Origin: Sphingomonadales bacterium
GTDB lineage: Bacteria > Pseudomonadota > Alphaproteobacteria > Sphingomonadales > Govanellaceae
Length of the DNA stretch: 64,000 nt
NCBI GenBank assembly: GCA_019455285.1
Contig: JACFMS010000007.1
Coordinates: forward strand, 73,334-137,333
Reading direction: 5' to 3'
The notes beneath the pieces were generated by a model, which saw only the letters and a program-made list of their open reading frames with translations, ran no database searches and was not told where the DNA came from. Each line of letters opens with the position of its first letter. Position 1 is the first letter of the stretch. The translations under genes were made by a program, and so were the position numbers. This document shows, in pieces, positions 25,909 to 35,808 of this stretch.

Positions 25909-26796
25909 ATGTCCATTGCAAGCATGACGGGTTTCGCCCGCGCCAGCGGCGAGGCGGGTAAGATCAATTGGGGCTGGGAGCTGAAAAGCGTCAACGGGCG
26001 CGGCCTCGAGCTCCGCATGCGCTTGCCCAATGGCTTTGAAGCCATGGAGGTTGAAATCCGCCGCCGCTTGAACGCGGCCTTTGCCCGCGGCAGTTTCAAT
26101 GTGTCCCTGCAGGTCCGCCATATTGCCGGAGCCGGCAGCGTCACCATCAACGAGGCGGCGCTGGCTTCCTTTCTCGAGCTTGCCGAGCGCTATCGCGACC
26201 ATGCTTATCTGCGTCCGCCGTCGTTGAGCGGACTCCTCAGCCTGCCAGGCGTGGTGGAGACGTTCGACCCCATCTCCGATGAGGAGACGAGGGCCGAAGT
26301 GGAATCGGCGATGCTCGACTCTTTTGATGCCGCCATCGCCGGTTTACGCACCATGCGGCTTAGCGAAGGGGCGGCGTTGCGCGACGTTCTATCCCAGCTC
26401 TTGCAGCGTATCGCCGAACTGGTGACAGCGGCCCGGGCGGCGGATTCCACTCAGCCGGAAACGCTGCGTCAGCGCTTTACCGACCGGGTACAGGAATTTC
26501 TGCAAGACCTGCCGGCGCTGGGACCGGAGCGGGTGGCGCAGGAAGTGGCGATGATTGCCGCCAAGGCCGACGTGCGCGAGGAGTTGGACCGCCTGGACGG
26601 CCACGTCGCGGCGGCGCGCGATCTCTTGAACGCCAAGGAGCCCATTGGCCGCAAGCTCGATTTCCTGGCCCAGGAGTTCAACCGCGAGGCCAACACGCTG
26701 TGCTCGAAATCGGCCGACATGACGCTTACCCAACTGGGGCTGGAGTTGAAAAACGTCATCGGCCAATGGCGCGAGCAAGTGCAGAACGTGGAGTAG
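25909..26796 (+). CDS. YicC family endoribonuclease-like protein
   Basis: 295 aa with both conserved ends of the YicC family: N-terminal MTGFARASGE, KSVNGRGLELRMRLP, and C-terminal RKLDFLAQEFNREANTLCSKS plus LKNVIGQWREQVQNVE. YicC proteins of E. coli have been linked to RNA degradation. The gene is followed 7 bases later by gmk; this yicC-gmk order is common in alphaproteobacteria. Confidence 0.92.
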   Translation: MSIASMTGFARASGEAGKINWGWELKSVNGRGLELRMRLPNGFEAMEVEIRRRLNAAFARGSFNVSLQVRHIAGAGSVTINEAALASFLELAERYRDHAYLRPPSLSGLLSLPGVVETFDPISDEETRAEVESAMLDSFDAAIAGLRTMRLSEGAALRDVLSQLLQRIAELVTAARAADSTQPETLRQRFTDRVQEFLQDLPALGPERVAQEVAMIAAKADVREELDRLDGHVAAARDLLNAKEPIGRKLDFLAQEFNREANTLCSKSADMTLTQLGLELKNVIGQWREQVQNVE

Positions 26797-26803
26797 ATCG
26801 CCC

Positions 26804-27433
26804 ATGGTCGAGATTGCCCGGCGCGGCTTGATGCTGGTGCTGTCCTCGCCGTCGGGGGCGGGCAAAACGACGCTGTCGCGCCTGTTGTTGGCGGCGGAGG
26901 GCGAGCAGGTGGCGATGTCGGTTTCCACCACCACCCGCGCCCCCAGGCCCGGCGAGGTAGAGGGCAAGGATTACCATTTCGTCGATGAGGCGACATTTGC
27001 GCGCCAGGTGCGGGAAGGCGCTTTCCTGGAACACGCAACCGTGTTCGGGAAATTCTACGGCACCCCGGCGGCGGTGGTGGAGGCGGCGCTTAATCGTGGT
27101 CAGGACGTGCTGTTTGATATCGATTGGCAGGGCACGCAGCAATTAGCCCAGAAAATGCCCAAGGATCTGGTGCGGGTGTTCGTGCTGCCGCCTTCCACCG
27201 CCGAGTTGGAGCGCCGCCTGCGCGCGCGCGGCCAGGACAGCCCCGAGGTGGTGACTGGACGCATGGCCAAGGCCGCTGAAGAGATCAGCCACTGGGCGGA
27301 ATATGATTATGTGATTGTCAATGATGACCTTCAGGAAACGCTTCAAAAAATCCGCGCAATACTTTTAGCCGAAAGACAAAAACGGGATCGTCAGACCGGG
27401 CTTTTCGAATTTGTGCGAGGGTTGTTGGGGTAG
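26804..27433 (+). CDS. gmk: Guanylate kinase
   Basis: 209 aa. It phosphorylates GMP to GDP. The P-loop is SSPSGAGKTT near residues 14-23; SVSTTTRAPRPGEVEGKDYHF is the GMP-binding region, and VLFDIDWQGTQQL the Walker B region. The C-terminal RAILLAERQKRDRQTGL is typical. Cotranscribed with yicC. Confidence 0.97.
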   Translation: MVEIARRGLMLVLSSPSGAGKTTLSRLLLAAEGEQVAMSVSTTTRAPRPGEVEGKDYHFVDEATFARQVREGAFLEHATVFGKFYGTPAAVVEAALNRGQDVLFDIDWQGTQQLAQKMPKDLVRVFVLPPSTAELERRLRARGQDSPEVVTGRMAKAAEEISHWAEYDYVIVNDDLQETLQKIRAILLAERQKRDRQTGLFEFVRGLLG

Positions 27434-27463
27434 GTTGTGCATAATGCCCATATGATTTAAGAC

Positions 27464-27479
27464 TTGACATTGTTGTCAA
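27464..27479. promoter_or_regulatory. Palindromic candidate operator before the HigBA-like module
   Basis: TTGACA-TTGT-TGTCAA is a perfect 6-bp inverted repeat 18 bases before the toxin start; TTGACA could also serve as a -35 element. A second overlapping inverted repeat, TGTTGT with ACAACA (27471-27490), extends it. Autorepression by the antitoxin is usual for such modules. Confidence 0.5.
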
Positions 27480-27497
27480 ATTTAACAACATTCGATA

Positions 27498-27842
27498 ATG
27501 AAAAATATACGACCGATTTCGTGGATAAAGTCCGCTCGGAAGGATTTTGAAAATTTTCCACTCGGCGCTCAGTCTACACTTTTGGATGCACTGACGATTG
27601 CTGCCGACGGCGGTTTTCCTGATATTTCCAAGCCTTTTAAGGGAGTTGGAACCGGTGTCTTTGAATTGGCGTTGCAATATCGCTCGGATGCCTATCGGGT
27701 GATTTATGCTGTGCGAATTGGCGATGATCTTTGGGTCATTCATGCTTTTCAGAAGAAATCAAAGAGCGGGATTAAAACGCCCCAGACGGATATTGAACTG
27801 ATCAAGCAACGGCTGAAACGGCTGAAGGAGCTGTTACGATGA
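27498..27842 (+). CDS. RelE/HigB-type toxin (phage Gp49-like)
   Basis: 114 aa. The core ISWIKSARKDFENFP, GTGVFELALQYRSDAYRVIYAV and the LWVIHAFQKKSKSGIKTP motif are those of the Gp49-like/HigB branch of RelE toxins, which cleave mRNA on the ribosome. The gene precedes its antitoxin, as in higBA modules, and overlaps it by 4 bases. The DNA is AT-richer than gmk and rsmA on either side, suggesting acquisition. Confidence 0.88.
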   Translation: MKNIRPISWIKSARKDFENFPLGAQSTLLDALTIAADGGFPDISKPFKGVGTGVFELALQYRSDAYRVIYAVRIGDDLWVIHAFQKKSKSGIKTPQTDIELIKQRLKRLKELLR

Positions 27843-28168
27843 AAGTGGATATGGAGCTAGAGCGAGGTAGCGGTAATGTATACCGCGATCTTGGCGTTCC
27901 CCAGGCCGAGTTGAGACAAGCCAAGGCCCTATTGGCCTCCAATATAATCAAATTACTGGATAAGAAGGGGCTTTCCGTACGTCAAGCGGAACAGTTAAGT
28001 GGAACGCCGGCAGCGGATTTTTCGCGTATTCGCCAGGCAAAGCTGGAACGCTTCACCATTGAACGACTGATGAATATTCTTGGCAGTTTTGGCCAAGTCG
28101 TTGAATTGAAAATTAAAATTCGACCGGGCCGTCGAACGCACAAGGAACAACATTCTACCGCAGCTTAG
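27839..28168 (+). CDS. XRE-family HigA-like antitoxin
   Basis: 109 aa with a helix-turn-helix in the middle ([32 protein letters not shown], about residues 40-70), then the [22 protein letters not shown] segment typical of antitoxins paired with Gp49-like toxins. It would neutralise the upstream toxin and repress the operon. The stop overlaps the convergent rsmA stop by 4 bases. Confidence 0.87.
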   Translation: MKVDMELERGSGNVYRDLGVPQAELRQAKALLASNIIKLLDKKGLSVRQAEQLSGTPAADFSRIRQAKLERFTIERLMNILGSFGQVVELKIKIRPGRRTHKEQHSTAA

Positions 28169-29013
28169 CGCTTCATCTCCTCAATCAATCTAGCCAGCCG
28201 GGCGAAGTCGGCGACCGATAATTCCTCGGCCCGGGCCGTTTCGGCGATGCCGGCGGCGGCGAGGAGCGGCAGGGGATCGGGGATCAGTGATTTCAAGCTG
28301 GCGCGCAGCATCTTGCGGCGCTGACCGAAGGCGGCGGCGGTGACCCGCTCCAGGGTGGCGATGCGCGGCGCGGCCGGCACATCTTCCCGCGACAGCAACT
28401 GCACCACGCAGGAGGTAACCTTGGGCGGCGGCACGAACGCCTTTGGGCTGACCTCGAACAGGATTTTAGGCGTTGTGCGGTATTGCGCCAGTACGGAGAG
28501 GCGGCCGTAGTCCTTGCTCCTGGGCTTGGCGACGATGCGCTCGCCCACCTCTTTTTGGAACATCAGGGTGAGCGAGGAAAACCACGCCGGCCATGGTTCG
28601 GCGGTCAGCCATTTGACCAGCAATGCGGTGCCGATGTTGTAGGGCAGGTTGGCCACCACCTTGACCCGCTCATTGGCAAAAAGCGTGCGCTCATCCATGG
28701 CCAGCGCGTCACCCTTATGGACAATCAGCCGGCCGGGATTGGCGGCGGCGATCTCCGCCAAGGCGTCCAGGCAACGAGGGTCGGTTTCCACTGCAACGAC
28801 CCCATGCGCGCCGGCGGCAAGGAGCGCCCGGGTCAGGCCGCCGGGGCCGGGACCCACCTCATAGACCGTATATCCTTCCAGCGGCCCGGCGGCGCGGGCG
28901 ATGCGGCCGGTCAGATTTAAGTCCAAGAGGAAATTTTGACCTAAGGCTTTTTTCGCCATCAGGTTATGGCGCGCGATGATCTCGCGCAGCGGCGGCAAGC
29001 CGTCGCCGCTCAT
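28165..29013 (-). CDS. rsmA: 16S rRNA (adenine1518-N6/adenine1519-N6) dimethyltransferase
   Basis: 282 aa. The N-terminal [11 protein letters not shown] is the KsgA hallmark. The SAM motif is [16 protein letters not shown], and the catalytic motif IV is [21 protein letters not shown] and [14 protein letters not shown] complete the pattern. It overlaps the pdxA stop by 4 bases in the lptD-surA-pdxA-rsmA cluster found in many proteobacteria. Confidence 0.96.
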   Translation of the reverse strand: MSGDGLPPLREIIARHNLMAKKALGQNFLLDLNLTGRIARAAGPLEGYTVYEVGPGPGGLTRALLAAGAHGVVAVETDPRCLDALAEIAAANPGRLIVHKGDALAMDERTLFANERVKVVANLPYNIGTALLVKWLTAEPWPAWFSSLTLMFQKEVGERIVAKPRSKDYGRLSVLAQYRTTPKILFEVSPKAFVPPPKVTSCVVQLLSREDVPAAPRIATLERVTAAAFGQRRKMLRASLKSLIPDPLPLLAAAGIAETARAEELSVADFARLARLIEEMKR

Positions 29014-30032
29014 GAGCGCGCCTGGCGGTGGCCGGCGATGCAGCGGGCGGTATGGAGGGCGGCGATCAAACTCTCAGCGCTGGCCAGGCCCCGTCCGGCG
29101 ATGTCCAGCGCGGTGCCGTGATCGGGCGAGGTGCGGACGATGGAAAGCCCGAGCGTGATGTTGACGCCGCGCTCAAAATCGAGGGCTTTCAACGGGATCA
29201 GCGCCTGGTCATGGTACATGCACAAGGCGGCGTCATAGCCGGCGCGGGCGGCGGCGGAAAACAGGCTGTCGGGCGAATGGGGGCCAGTGACGGCCCATCC
29301 CTGGCTCTGCAACGCCGCCACCGCCGGGGCAATAACATCAATCTCTTCCCGGCCCAATGCCCCGCCTTCGCCGGCATGCGGGTTGAGGCCGGCCACCGCC
29401 AAGCGCGGGGTCGCGATGGCGAAATCACGGCGAAGCGCCGCCAGCACGCGGCGGCCGGTGTCAATGATGTGAGCTGTGGTCAGGGAAGCCGGCACTCTGG
29501 CCAGGGGGATATGAACGGTCAGCGGCACCACCCGCAAGCCGGGGATGGCCAGCATCATGATGGGGCGCTCTTGCGCGCCGACCAGATCGGCGATGAATTC
29601 GGTATGTCCGGGGTGCTTGAAGCCGGCGTCATAAAGCACGCTTTTTTGGATCGGGTTGGTGACCACGCCACTAACCGCGCCGCTGGCCGCCAATCGCACC
29701 GCCTCGCTAATGGAACGGATGACGGCGTCGGCGGTCTGCGGCGAGGGCTGGCCAAAGGTCACCGCGCCGCCGGCATCCATCGGCAACACGGGCAGGGCGT
29801 CGGCAAAAACCGCCAGCGCCTCCCGCGGTGAGGAAACCGCCTTTATGGGCGTCGCCAGGCCAAGGGCCTTATCGGCCATGGCCAGCACCTTAAGGTCGGC
29901 CAGGGCGACGAACGGCGGCAGGTTTTCCGTGTGGCGGGCGCGCCAGGCTTTGAGCGTGATTTCGGAGCCGACGCCTGCCGGCTCGCCCATGGTCAGGGCT
30001 AAGGGGTGATCAGCGGTAATCGATGATGGCAT
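29010..30032 (-). CDS. pdxA: 4-hydroxythreonine-4-phosphate dehydrogenase
   Basis: 340 aa. It oxidises 4-phosphohydroxy-L-threonine for pyridoxal phosphate synthesis. The motif [10 protein letters not shown] opens the protein; the metal-binding His residues lie in [20 protein letters not shown] and [12 protein letters not shown], and [17 protein letters not shown] is the substrate loop. It overlaps surA by 23 bases and rsmA by 4. Confidence 0.95.
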   Translation of the reverse strand: MPSSITADHPLALTMGEPAGVGSEITLKAWRARHTENLPPFVALADLKVLAMADKALGLATPIKAVSSPREALAVFADALPVLPMDAGGAVTFGQPSPQTADAVIRSISEAVRLAASGAVSGVVTNPIQKSVLYDAGFKHPGHTEFIADLVGAQERPIMMLAIPGLRVVPLTVHIPLARVPASLTTAHIIDTGRRVLAALRRDFAIATPRLAVAGLNPHAGEGGALGREEIDVIAPAVAALQSQGWAVTGPHSPDSLFSAAARAGYDAALCMYHDQALIPLKALDFERGVNITLGLSIVRTSPDHGTALDIAGRGLASAESLIAALHTARCIAGHRQARS

Positions 30033-31293
30033 CCCGGCGCAAATCCCGAAGATAGCGGCGCGCCATCAGCGACAGCCGCTGTTGGGTCAGCGATTCCGAG
30101 ACGGCGTCGAAGGTCGGCACGCGCACCTCGGGCACGGTACGCTCGCATAATACCAGAACCCGAGCGCCATTGGGCGCCGGAAATGGCGCGGCGGCGCGGC
30201 CAACTTCAAGGCGCTCCAGCCGTTCCTGCGCATCCGGCGGCAGGTCGCCTAAGCGCATCACGCCGAGCCGGCCGCCTTCCTTGGCGCCCAGCGCCGCCGG
30301 TTCAGGCAGGTTTTCGCACGACGTAATGCCCTGGGTCGAGCGGGAAGCCCGGCCCATGGTCGCCTCCATGCTTTCGCCGGCGGCGTTTTCAAACAAATAT
30401 TGATGGAGCGATAACTGGGCGTCAGCCGGATCGGCATCAAGAATTTTGCGGCGATCGCGCAGCAGCATGATGTAGTAGCCGCCCGGCGTCTCTATGGGGT
30501 CGGATATCTGGTTGGCCCGCATGGCGCCGAGCGCCTTGACTACCTCCTCGGCGAGCTGTCCTTGCGGTACCCAGCCAAGGTCGCCGCCGCCGGCGGCGGT
30601 GGCCGCTTCCGAAAACTGCCGGGCCACCACCTGGAACGGCGCGCCGCCGCGCAGTTGCTCAACCAGCCGTTCGGCGGTGGCGCGCACTTCCGCCGCCCGG
30701 GCGGGGACGTCAACAATGAGGAAAATTTCGGACAAAAGGTATTCGCTTTGGCCCTGGCTCTGCTGCAGTTTGTCCAGCACCGCCTGTACTTCCTCATCGC
30801 CCACCGTGATCTGCTGGCGGTAGCGGCCGCGCACCAGTCGCGACCAGGCGATTTCGGCCCTGACCTGGGAGCGCAGCGCGTCCAGGCCGGCCCCGGCGCG
30901 TTTCAGGTAGGCGTCGAACTGCTGGGGCGTCATGCGGTACTGCTGGCCGATGGCGGTCAGGGTTTCATCGACTTCCGCATCGGAAATGATGACGTCGAAA
31001 TTCTCGGCCTCCTGGATCTGCAGCCTCTCATCGATCAGGTTCTGCATCGCCTGTCGGCGCAGGAATTGCTTTTGCTCGGGCGTGACCTCGGCATTGACCG
31101 AAGCTAAAATCAGGCTTAGGCGCTGATCGACATCGTAGGCGGATACCACCTGGTCATTGACCACGGCCTCGATGCTTTGCACATCAATGCTTTGCGCCCC
31201 AGCGGGCAGGCCGGCGGCAGTCCATGTCAACGCCGCGGCAAAGGCAAAAGACCGCCCCATGACGCCCCAAAGTCGCTTGCCGTCGTCCGTCAT
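30010..31293 (-). CDS. surA: Periplasmic peptidyl-prolyl isomerase/chaperone SurA
   Basis: 427 aa. A signal peptide (SFAFAAALTWTAAGLPAGAQS, residues 15-35) is followed by the SurA N-terminal domain (IEAVVNDQVVSAYDVDQRL) and one parvulin domain (GGAPFQVVARQFSEAATAAGGGDLGWV ... DPIETPGGYYIMLLRDRR). E. coli SurA has two parvulin domains; I see one clear domain here, as in other alphaproteobacterial homologues. It helps outer-membrane proteins, including LptD, to fold. Next to lptD with a 74-base gap. Confidence 0.9.
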   Translation of the reverse strand: MTDDGKRLWGVMGRSFAFAAALTWTAAGLPAGAQSIDVQSIEAVVNDQVVSAYDVDQRLSLILASVNAEVTPEQKQFLRRQAMQNLIDERLQIQEAENFDVIISDAEVDETLTAIGQQYRMTPQQFDAYLKRAGAGLDALRSQVRAEIAWSRLVRGRYRQQITVGDEEVQAVLDKLQQSQGQSEYLLSEIFLIVDVPARAAEVRATAERLVEQLRGGAPFQVVARQFSEAATAAGGGDLGWVPQGQLAEEVVKALGAMRANQISDPIETPGGYYIMLLRDRRKILDADPADAQLSLHQYLFENAAGESMEATMGRASRSTQGITSCENLPEPAALGAKEGGRLGVMRLGDLPPDAQERLERLEVGRAAAPFPAPNGARVLVLCERTVPEVRVPTFDAVSESLTQQRLSLMARRYLRDLRRDAIIDYR

Positions 31294-31367
31294 TCAGCCT
31301 CCCCGCCAGACTTTTGTCCCGTCCCCAACGCCGTTGCTGAGCCGTACCTTGTTGCCATCGTATCCGG

Positions 31368-33521
31368 TTATCCGAGGTTTTTCAGCGCAATCTTCAAGAT
31401 GATCGAGGTATCCGGCTCGATATCGCGGTCGCGGGTGTAACGTTTGTCAAGAATGACGCCAAAACGCAAGCATTCATCCTCATAGTAAATTCCGCCCCGA
31501 GCCTCGATGCTTGCCTTGCGGTCGATATCATGGGTGTAATTCCCCAAAATCCGCCAATTCTTGGCGATCTGGTAAACCGCGCCGGCGCGCACTTCCTCCC
31601 GCGCCTGAAGGGGGTTTGAGGGATCCAAATCCTCCGCCCCGGTCTTCAGGTTAAGATAGCCCACCGTTACCCGGAATTTCTCCGGGCCGATGAAGGCGTC
31701 GATCTCGTTGCGCCGCAGCTTCCAATGGTTGTTATCCAGGCGCATCCTGTAAATAAGATCCAAATAGGGCGACAGCGTGACCTCAAGCCGGCCGACGATA
31801 TCGGAAAACCGCCCTTCCAGACCGGAGCCGAGCGGAATTTCATCATCCCGCTGCAAACGGTAGCTCTGGCCGACGAGAGCCCGCGCCGAAACGCTACCGC
31901 CGTCCAGCCCGTAGCGCAGGCCGTAATCCAGCCGCGACCCGCCTTCCCAGCGGTCAAGGCCGGCGTAGCGGCTGGCGGCAAAGAGATTGGTGTCGTCAAA
32001 ACCGACGATGCGGCTGTCCTCGTTGGGAATCTCGTCGGGATTGCCGCCATTGAAGGCCCCGACAAGCGCCACCACCGGCTCCACGGTCTGTTGGCTGTTC
32101 TGCCCGGCGCGCACCAGGGGCAGACGCCATTCCAGGCGGGCTTGCGGCAGCAGGCGGTAGGTGGTGCCGTTTTGCCCGCCGTAGGCGGCTTCATCAGGGC
32201 TGGCGGCGTTCGAGACATGATAGACGTCGCCGCGGACGCTGACGCCTACGGTATAGATCGAGCCGGATTCGGCCACAAACGGCACCTCCCAGCGCCCGGC
32301 TGCGGCCAGCCGCCGGGTATCCATGCCATCGAGCCGGGTGATCGCCAGGGCATTGCCGTCAAACTCGAAACTGCCGCCAAGAAGGGCGGGCGGGCTGCGG
32401 TAATGGTATTCCACCATCGGCAGGGCGAAGGGGGTCAGACCGGTATCATCCTCGATGCGCAAGCCCTGGAAGCCGAGCGCAGTGGCGGCGGCGTAGCTTC
32501 GCTTGCCGAAGCGCTCCAGCGCCGCCTCGCTGACAATGGTGTCGATCTTGCTGAAGCGGTAGCGCCGCAGGTAGGTATCGTCGCTGGCCCAGCCGGCATT
32601 GTACCGCCACTGCCAGGATCCGCCGACGCCGATGGGGTCGTCCATGCGGAAGCGGCCGTTGCTGAAGATGTGGCCGCGAAACTCGTTCTTGCCGGTGGTG
32701 GCGCCGAAGACGTCGCGTTCGTCCACGTATGTCACGCTGCCTTCAACCTTATATTTTCCGCGTCCGATATGATGCCGGTACTCGCTGGCCATCACCAGGC
32801 CTTCCCTCGTGGTCACGATGGGCTCGATGGTGGCGTCTTGGTTTTGCGCGATGCGCCAGTAGTAGGGCGTGCGGAAAATCAGGCCCAAGACCCCGGAGCG
32901 CCCGAGGTCCGGCGCCAGAAAGCCGCTGGCGGCATGCACCGTGGGGTCGGGGTGGGAGAAATAGGGGGTATAGACCACCGGCACCCCGAAGGCTTCGATC
33001 CAGGCATTTTTATAGGTCACGCGCTTACGGTCGCGGTCGTGGATGACCCGCACCGCCTTGACCTGCCATAGCGGCGTCTCCTCAACCCCGCATATCTTGC
33101 ACGGGGAATAGACGGCGCGGCTGAGGATCAGCCGGTCGCCGCCCTCCAGTGCCCCCTTGTCGGAGGCAAAGCGGGAATCATCGGCCAGGATGACCCCGAT
33201 ATGCTCGATGACGCCGTTCTTGAAGCGATCGTCGATAACCAGATCTTCGGCGGTGATGATGGCGCCGTCCCGCGCTTCCGCCCACAGCTTGCCTTTAACC
33301 GACACCTCGCCGCTGGCGCGGTCATAAACGATGCGCTCTGCGTGGACCACCATGTCGTCATAGGACATGACGACATTGCCCTCGGCAACGATAAGCTCGC
33401 TGTTGCGGTCATAAGTCAGGCTATCGGCGGCAAAGTCGATGGGTTTACCGGCCTCCTCCTCGGCGTAAGCCGGGGAGACGGCGGCGGCAAGCATCAGCGC
33501 GGCGAAGAAGCGAGCTTTCAT
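31368..33521 (-). CDS. lptD: LPS-assembly protein LptD
   Basis: 717 aa from the ATG at 33521, which begins a signal peptide (MKARFFAALMLAAAVSPAYA); the frame is open further upstream, but that part lacks a signal sequence. The periplasmic OstA/LptA-like domain follows (AADSLTYDRNSELIVAEGNVVMSY, about residues 30-130), then the beta-barrel (CKICGVEETPLWQVKAVRV with two cysteines, and FSHPDPTVHAASGFLAP). LptD with LptE places lipopolysaccharide in the outer leaflet. It diverges from pepA. Confidence 0.94.
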   Translation of the reverse strand: MKARFFAALMLAAAVSPAYAEEEAGKPIDFAADSLTYDRNSELIVAEGNVVMSYDDMVVHAERIVYDRASGEVSVKGKLWAEARDGAIITAEDLVIDDRFKNGVIEHIGVILADDSRFASDKGALEGGDRLILSRAVYSPCKICGVEETPLWQVKAVRVIHDRDRKRVTYKNAWIEAFGVPVVYTPYFSHPDPTVHAASGFLAPDLGRSGVLGLIFRTPYYWRIAQNQDATIEPIVTTREGLVMASEYRHHIGRGKYKVEGSVTYVDERDVFGATTGKNEFRGHIFSNGRFRMDDPIGVGGSWQWRYNAGWASDDTYLRRYRFSKIDTIVSEAALERFGKRSYAAATALGFQGLRIEDDTGLTPFALPMVEYHYRSPPALLGGSFEFDGNALAITRLDGMDTRRLAAAGRWEVPFVAESGSIYTVGVSVRGDVYHVSNAASPDEAAYGGQNGTTYRLLPQARLEWRLPLVRAGQNSQQTVEPVVALVGAFNGGNPDEIPNEDSRIVGFDDTNLFAASRYAGLDRWEGGSRLDYGLRYGLDGGSVSARALVGQSYRLQRDDEIPLGSGLEGRFSDIVGRLEVTLSPYLDLIYRMRLDNNHWKLRRNEIDAFIGPEKFRVTVGYLNLKTGAEDLDPSNPLQAREEVRAGAVYQIAKNWRILGNYTHDIDRKASIEARGGIYYEDECLRFGVILDKRYTRDRDIEPDTSIILKIALKNLG

Positions 33522-33657
33522 GGCCAGTCTTTTTATCGGGTTTGCAAGGCCTTGCCTAATGGTTTTTGCCGCCACCCCGCCGCCGTTGACCCACCGGGCT
33601 CGACCTGCAATAGTGCCTGCCGAATTGGCCGAACCTTTGAGGAGTAAAACCGACGCC

Positions 33658-35157
33658 ATGAAGATTTCCTTCGCCAAACCTGCCGCATTGAAAGGCCATG
33701 CCGCCGTCGTTTTCGCTGGACCGGGCGGTAAGCTGTTCTCCCACGGCGTCAAGCTCGACGCCGACAGCGGCGGCGCCATCACCCGGGCGATCAAGGCGGC
33801 ATCATTCGAGGGCAAGAAAAATCAGGTGCTGGAACTTCTCGGCCTGCCGCAGATCGGCGCAACGCGGCTGCTCGTGGCGGGCATCGGCAAGGCCGGCGAC
33901 ATTGATGACAAGGCGGCGGAAGAAGTGGGCGGCGCCCTCATCGCCAAGTTGCAGACCAGCGGCGAGACGGCGGTCAACATCGTCATCGATGATATTGCCG
34001 GTTTGAAGCTTAAAGGCAGCGACTTTGCCGCTCGCCTCGCCTATGGCATGAAGCTGAGGAGCTATCGCTTCGACCGCTACCGCACCAAGGCGGAGGAGGG
34101 CAAGAAGCCGACCTTGGGCAAGGTCGTGCTTATGGTTGACGAGACAAAGAAGGCGGAGGCCGCCTTTGCCCGCCTTGACGCGGTGGCGAATGGCGTGTTT
34201 TTCGCCCGCGATCTGGTCAGCGAGCCGGGCAACGTCATCTACCCCGCAAGCTACGCCAAAGAAATCAAGAAGCTGGAAAAGCAGGGGCTGAAGATCCAGG
34301 TTCTGGACGAAAAGGCGATGAAGAAGCTGGGCATGGGGGCGCTCTTGGGTGTTGCCCAGGGCAGCGCCCATCAAGCCAAGCTGGTGATCATGGAATGGCG
34401 CGGCGCGAAGAACGCCAAGGCCAAGCCTATCGCCTTTGTCGGCAAGGGTCTGACCTTCGATTCCGGCGGCATATCGCTTAAACCCGGCGAAGGCATGCAG
34501 GACATGAAGTTCGACATGGCGGGATCGGCGGCGGTGGTCGGCGTCATGCAGGCGCTGGCGGCGCGACAGGCCAAGGTCAATGCCGTCGGCGTGGTGGCGC
34601 TGGTGGAGAACATGCCGTCCGACAAGGCGCAGCGGCCGGGCGATGTGGTCAAGTCGATGTCAGGTCAGACCATCGAGGTGATCAATACCGACGCTGAAGG
34701 CCGGCTCGTTCTCGCCGACGCCTTGTGGTACACGCAAAGTCGTTTCAAGCCGCAATGCATCATCGACCTTGCCACCTTGACGGGGGCAATGATCATCGCT
34801 CTTGGTCATGAATATGCCGGCGTGTTTTCCAATGACGACACGCTGGCCCAGCAGTTGATCGCCGCCGGCGAGGCCGAAGGCGACCTGACCTGGCGCATGC
34901 CGATCGGCAAGATGTATGAAAAAGACATCGAGAGCGATATTGCCGACATGAAGAATACAGGCGCGGGCCGCACCGCCGGCAGCATCGCCGGCGCGATGTT
35001 CCTCAAGCGCTACGTCAATGATCTGCCGTGGGCGCACATCGACATCGCCGGCACCGCCTGGATCAAGAAAGACAAGCCGACCGTTCCGAAGGGCGCGACC
35101 GGCTATGGCGTGCGACTTTTGGATCGTCTGGTCGCCGATTATTACGAGGAAAAGTAA
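33658..35157 (+). CDS. pepA: Leucyl aminopeptidase
   Basis: 499 aa from the ATG at 33658 (GAGGAG upstream); the frame extends further 5' over the lptD promoter region, but the family N-terminus begins here. The C-terminal M17 peptidase domain shows FVGKGLTFDSGGISLKP, KFDMAGSAAVVG and the signature NTDAEGRLVLADAL, with the dizinc ligands Lys, Asp and Glu. It is a cytosolic hexamer that removes N-terminal residues. The following gene is holC, a frequent neighbour. Confidence 0.96.
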   Translation: MKISFAKPAALKGHAAVVFAGPGGKLFSHGVKLDADSGGAITRAIKAASFEGKKNQVLELLGLPQIGATRLLVAGIGKAGDIDDKAAEEVGGALIAKLQTSGETAVNIVIDDIAGLKLKGSDFAARLAYGMKLRSYRFDRYRTKAEEGKKPTLGKVVLMVDETKKAEAAFARLDAVANGVFFARDLVSEPGNVIYPASYAKEIKKLEKQGLKIQVLDEKAMKKLGMGALLGVAQGSAHQAKLVIMEWRGAKNAKAKPIAFVGKGLTFDSGGISLKPGEGMQDMKFDMAGSAAVVGVMQALAARQAKVNAVGVVALVENMPSDKAQRPGDVVKSMSGQTIEVINTDAEGRLVLADALWYTQSRFKPQCIIDLATLTGAMIIALGHEYAGVFSNDDTLAQQLIAAGEAEGDLTWRMPIGKMYEKDIESDIADMKNTGAGRTAGSIAGAMFLKRYVNDLPWAHIDIAGTAWIKKDKPTVPKGATGYGVRLLDRLVADYYEEK

Positions 35158-35166
35158 GCGCCATCC

Positions 35167-35616
35167 ATGACCGAGGTGAGCTTCTATCACCTGCAACGCC
35201 AGCCGTTGTCGCAGGCGCTGCCCAAGTTATTGGAGCGGGCGCTGGCGGCGGGGCATCGCGCGGTGGTGATGGCCGGTTCGCAAGAGCGGGTGGAAGCGTT
35301 GGATGCAACGCTCTGGGTCTATGACCCCGACAGCTTTCTGCCGCACGGCACGGCGCGCGTCGGCTTTTCGGCGGAGCAGCCGATTTATCTGACCACCGAG
35401 GACGAGAATCCCAATCAGGCGTCGCTCCTGGTGCTCATCGACGGCATGGAGCCCGCCGACATTTCCGCTTACGCGCGCTGTCTCGATCTTTTCGACGGCA
35501 ACAACCAGTTCGCGGTGGACGCGGCACGGCTGCGTTGGAAAAAATACAAGGACGCCGGCCACCAGGTGACCTACTGGCAGCAAAAGCCCGGCGGCGGTTG
35601 GGAGAAGAAGGGGTAG
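35167..35616 (+). CDS. holC: DNA polymerase III chi subunit
   Basis: 149 aa. Family motifs include VSFYHLQRQPLSQALPKLLERAL, GHRAVVMAGSQERVEALDATLW, SFLPHG and PADISAYARCLDLFDGNN near 95-112, with WKKYKDAGHQVTYWQQ at the end. Chi links the clamp loader to single-strand-binding protein. It lies 9 bases after pepA and is probably cotranscribed. Confidence 0.93.
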   Translation: MTEVSFYHLQRQPLSQALPKLLERALAAGHRAVVMAGSQERVEALDATLWVYDPDSFLPHGTARVGFSAEQPIYLTTEDENPNQASLLVLIDGMEPADISAYARCLDLFDGNNQFAVDAARLRWKKYKDAGHQVTYWQQKPGGGWEKKG

Positions 35617-35654
35617 GGCTAATTGATGGGTCCGCTGTCGATTGACCCGTCTTA

Positions 35655-35760
35655 CAGCGTCCACCTCACCCCACCCCTCTCCTCGAAGGAGAGGGGGCTT
35701 GTACCTTCTCCTTTGAGGAGAGGGTGTCACGCGTCAGCGTGACGGATGAGGTGGTCAGTA
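35655..35760. repeat. Dispersed palindromic repeat cluster
   Basis: CCACCTCACC, then CTCTCCTCGAAGGAGAGG, then CTTCTCCTTTGAGGAGAGGG, then CACGCGTCAGCGTG and GGATGAGGTGG. The outer ends are complementary to each other. The cluster fills the gap between the convergent holC and ABC-F genes and shares blocks with the copies near 14.7 and 40.1 kb. Confidence 0.75.
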
Positions 35761-35808
35761 GTCGCAGCGCAGGTTCGCGTGCGCTTGACCCATCCTATGG
35801 TTCACGGT

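Noticed and set aside
31725..33071. 448-aa plus-strand frame opposite lptD
   Set aside because: It is a shadow of high-GC third positions in lptD, with no recognised domain and no ribosome site.
31368..33815. Longer lptD frame starting at 33815
   Set aside because: The part beyond 33521 lacks a signal peptide and runs over the divergent pepA start; the ATG at 33521 gives a normal signal sequence.
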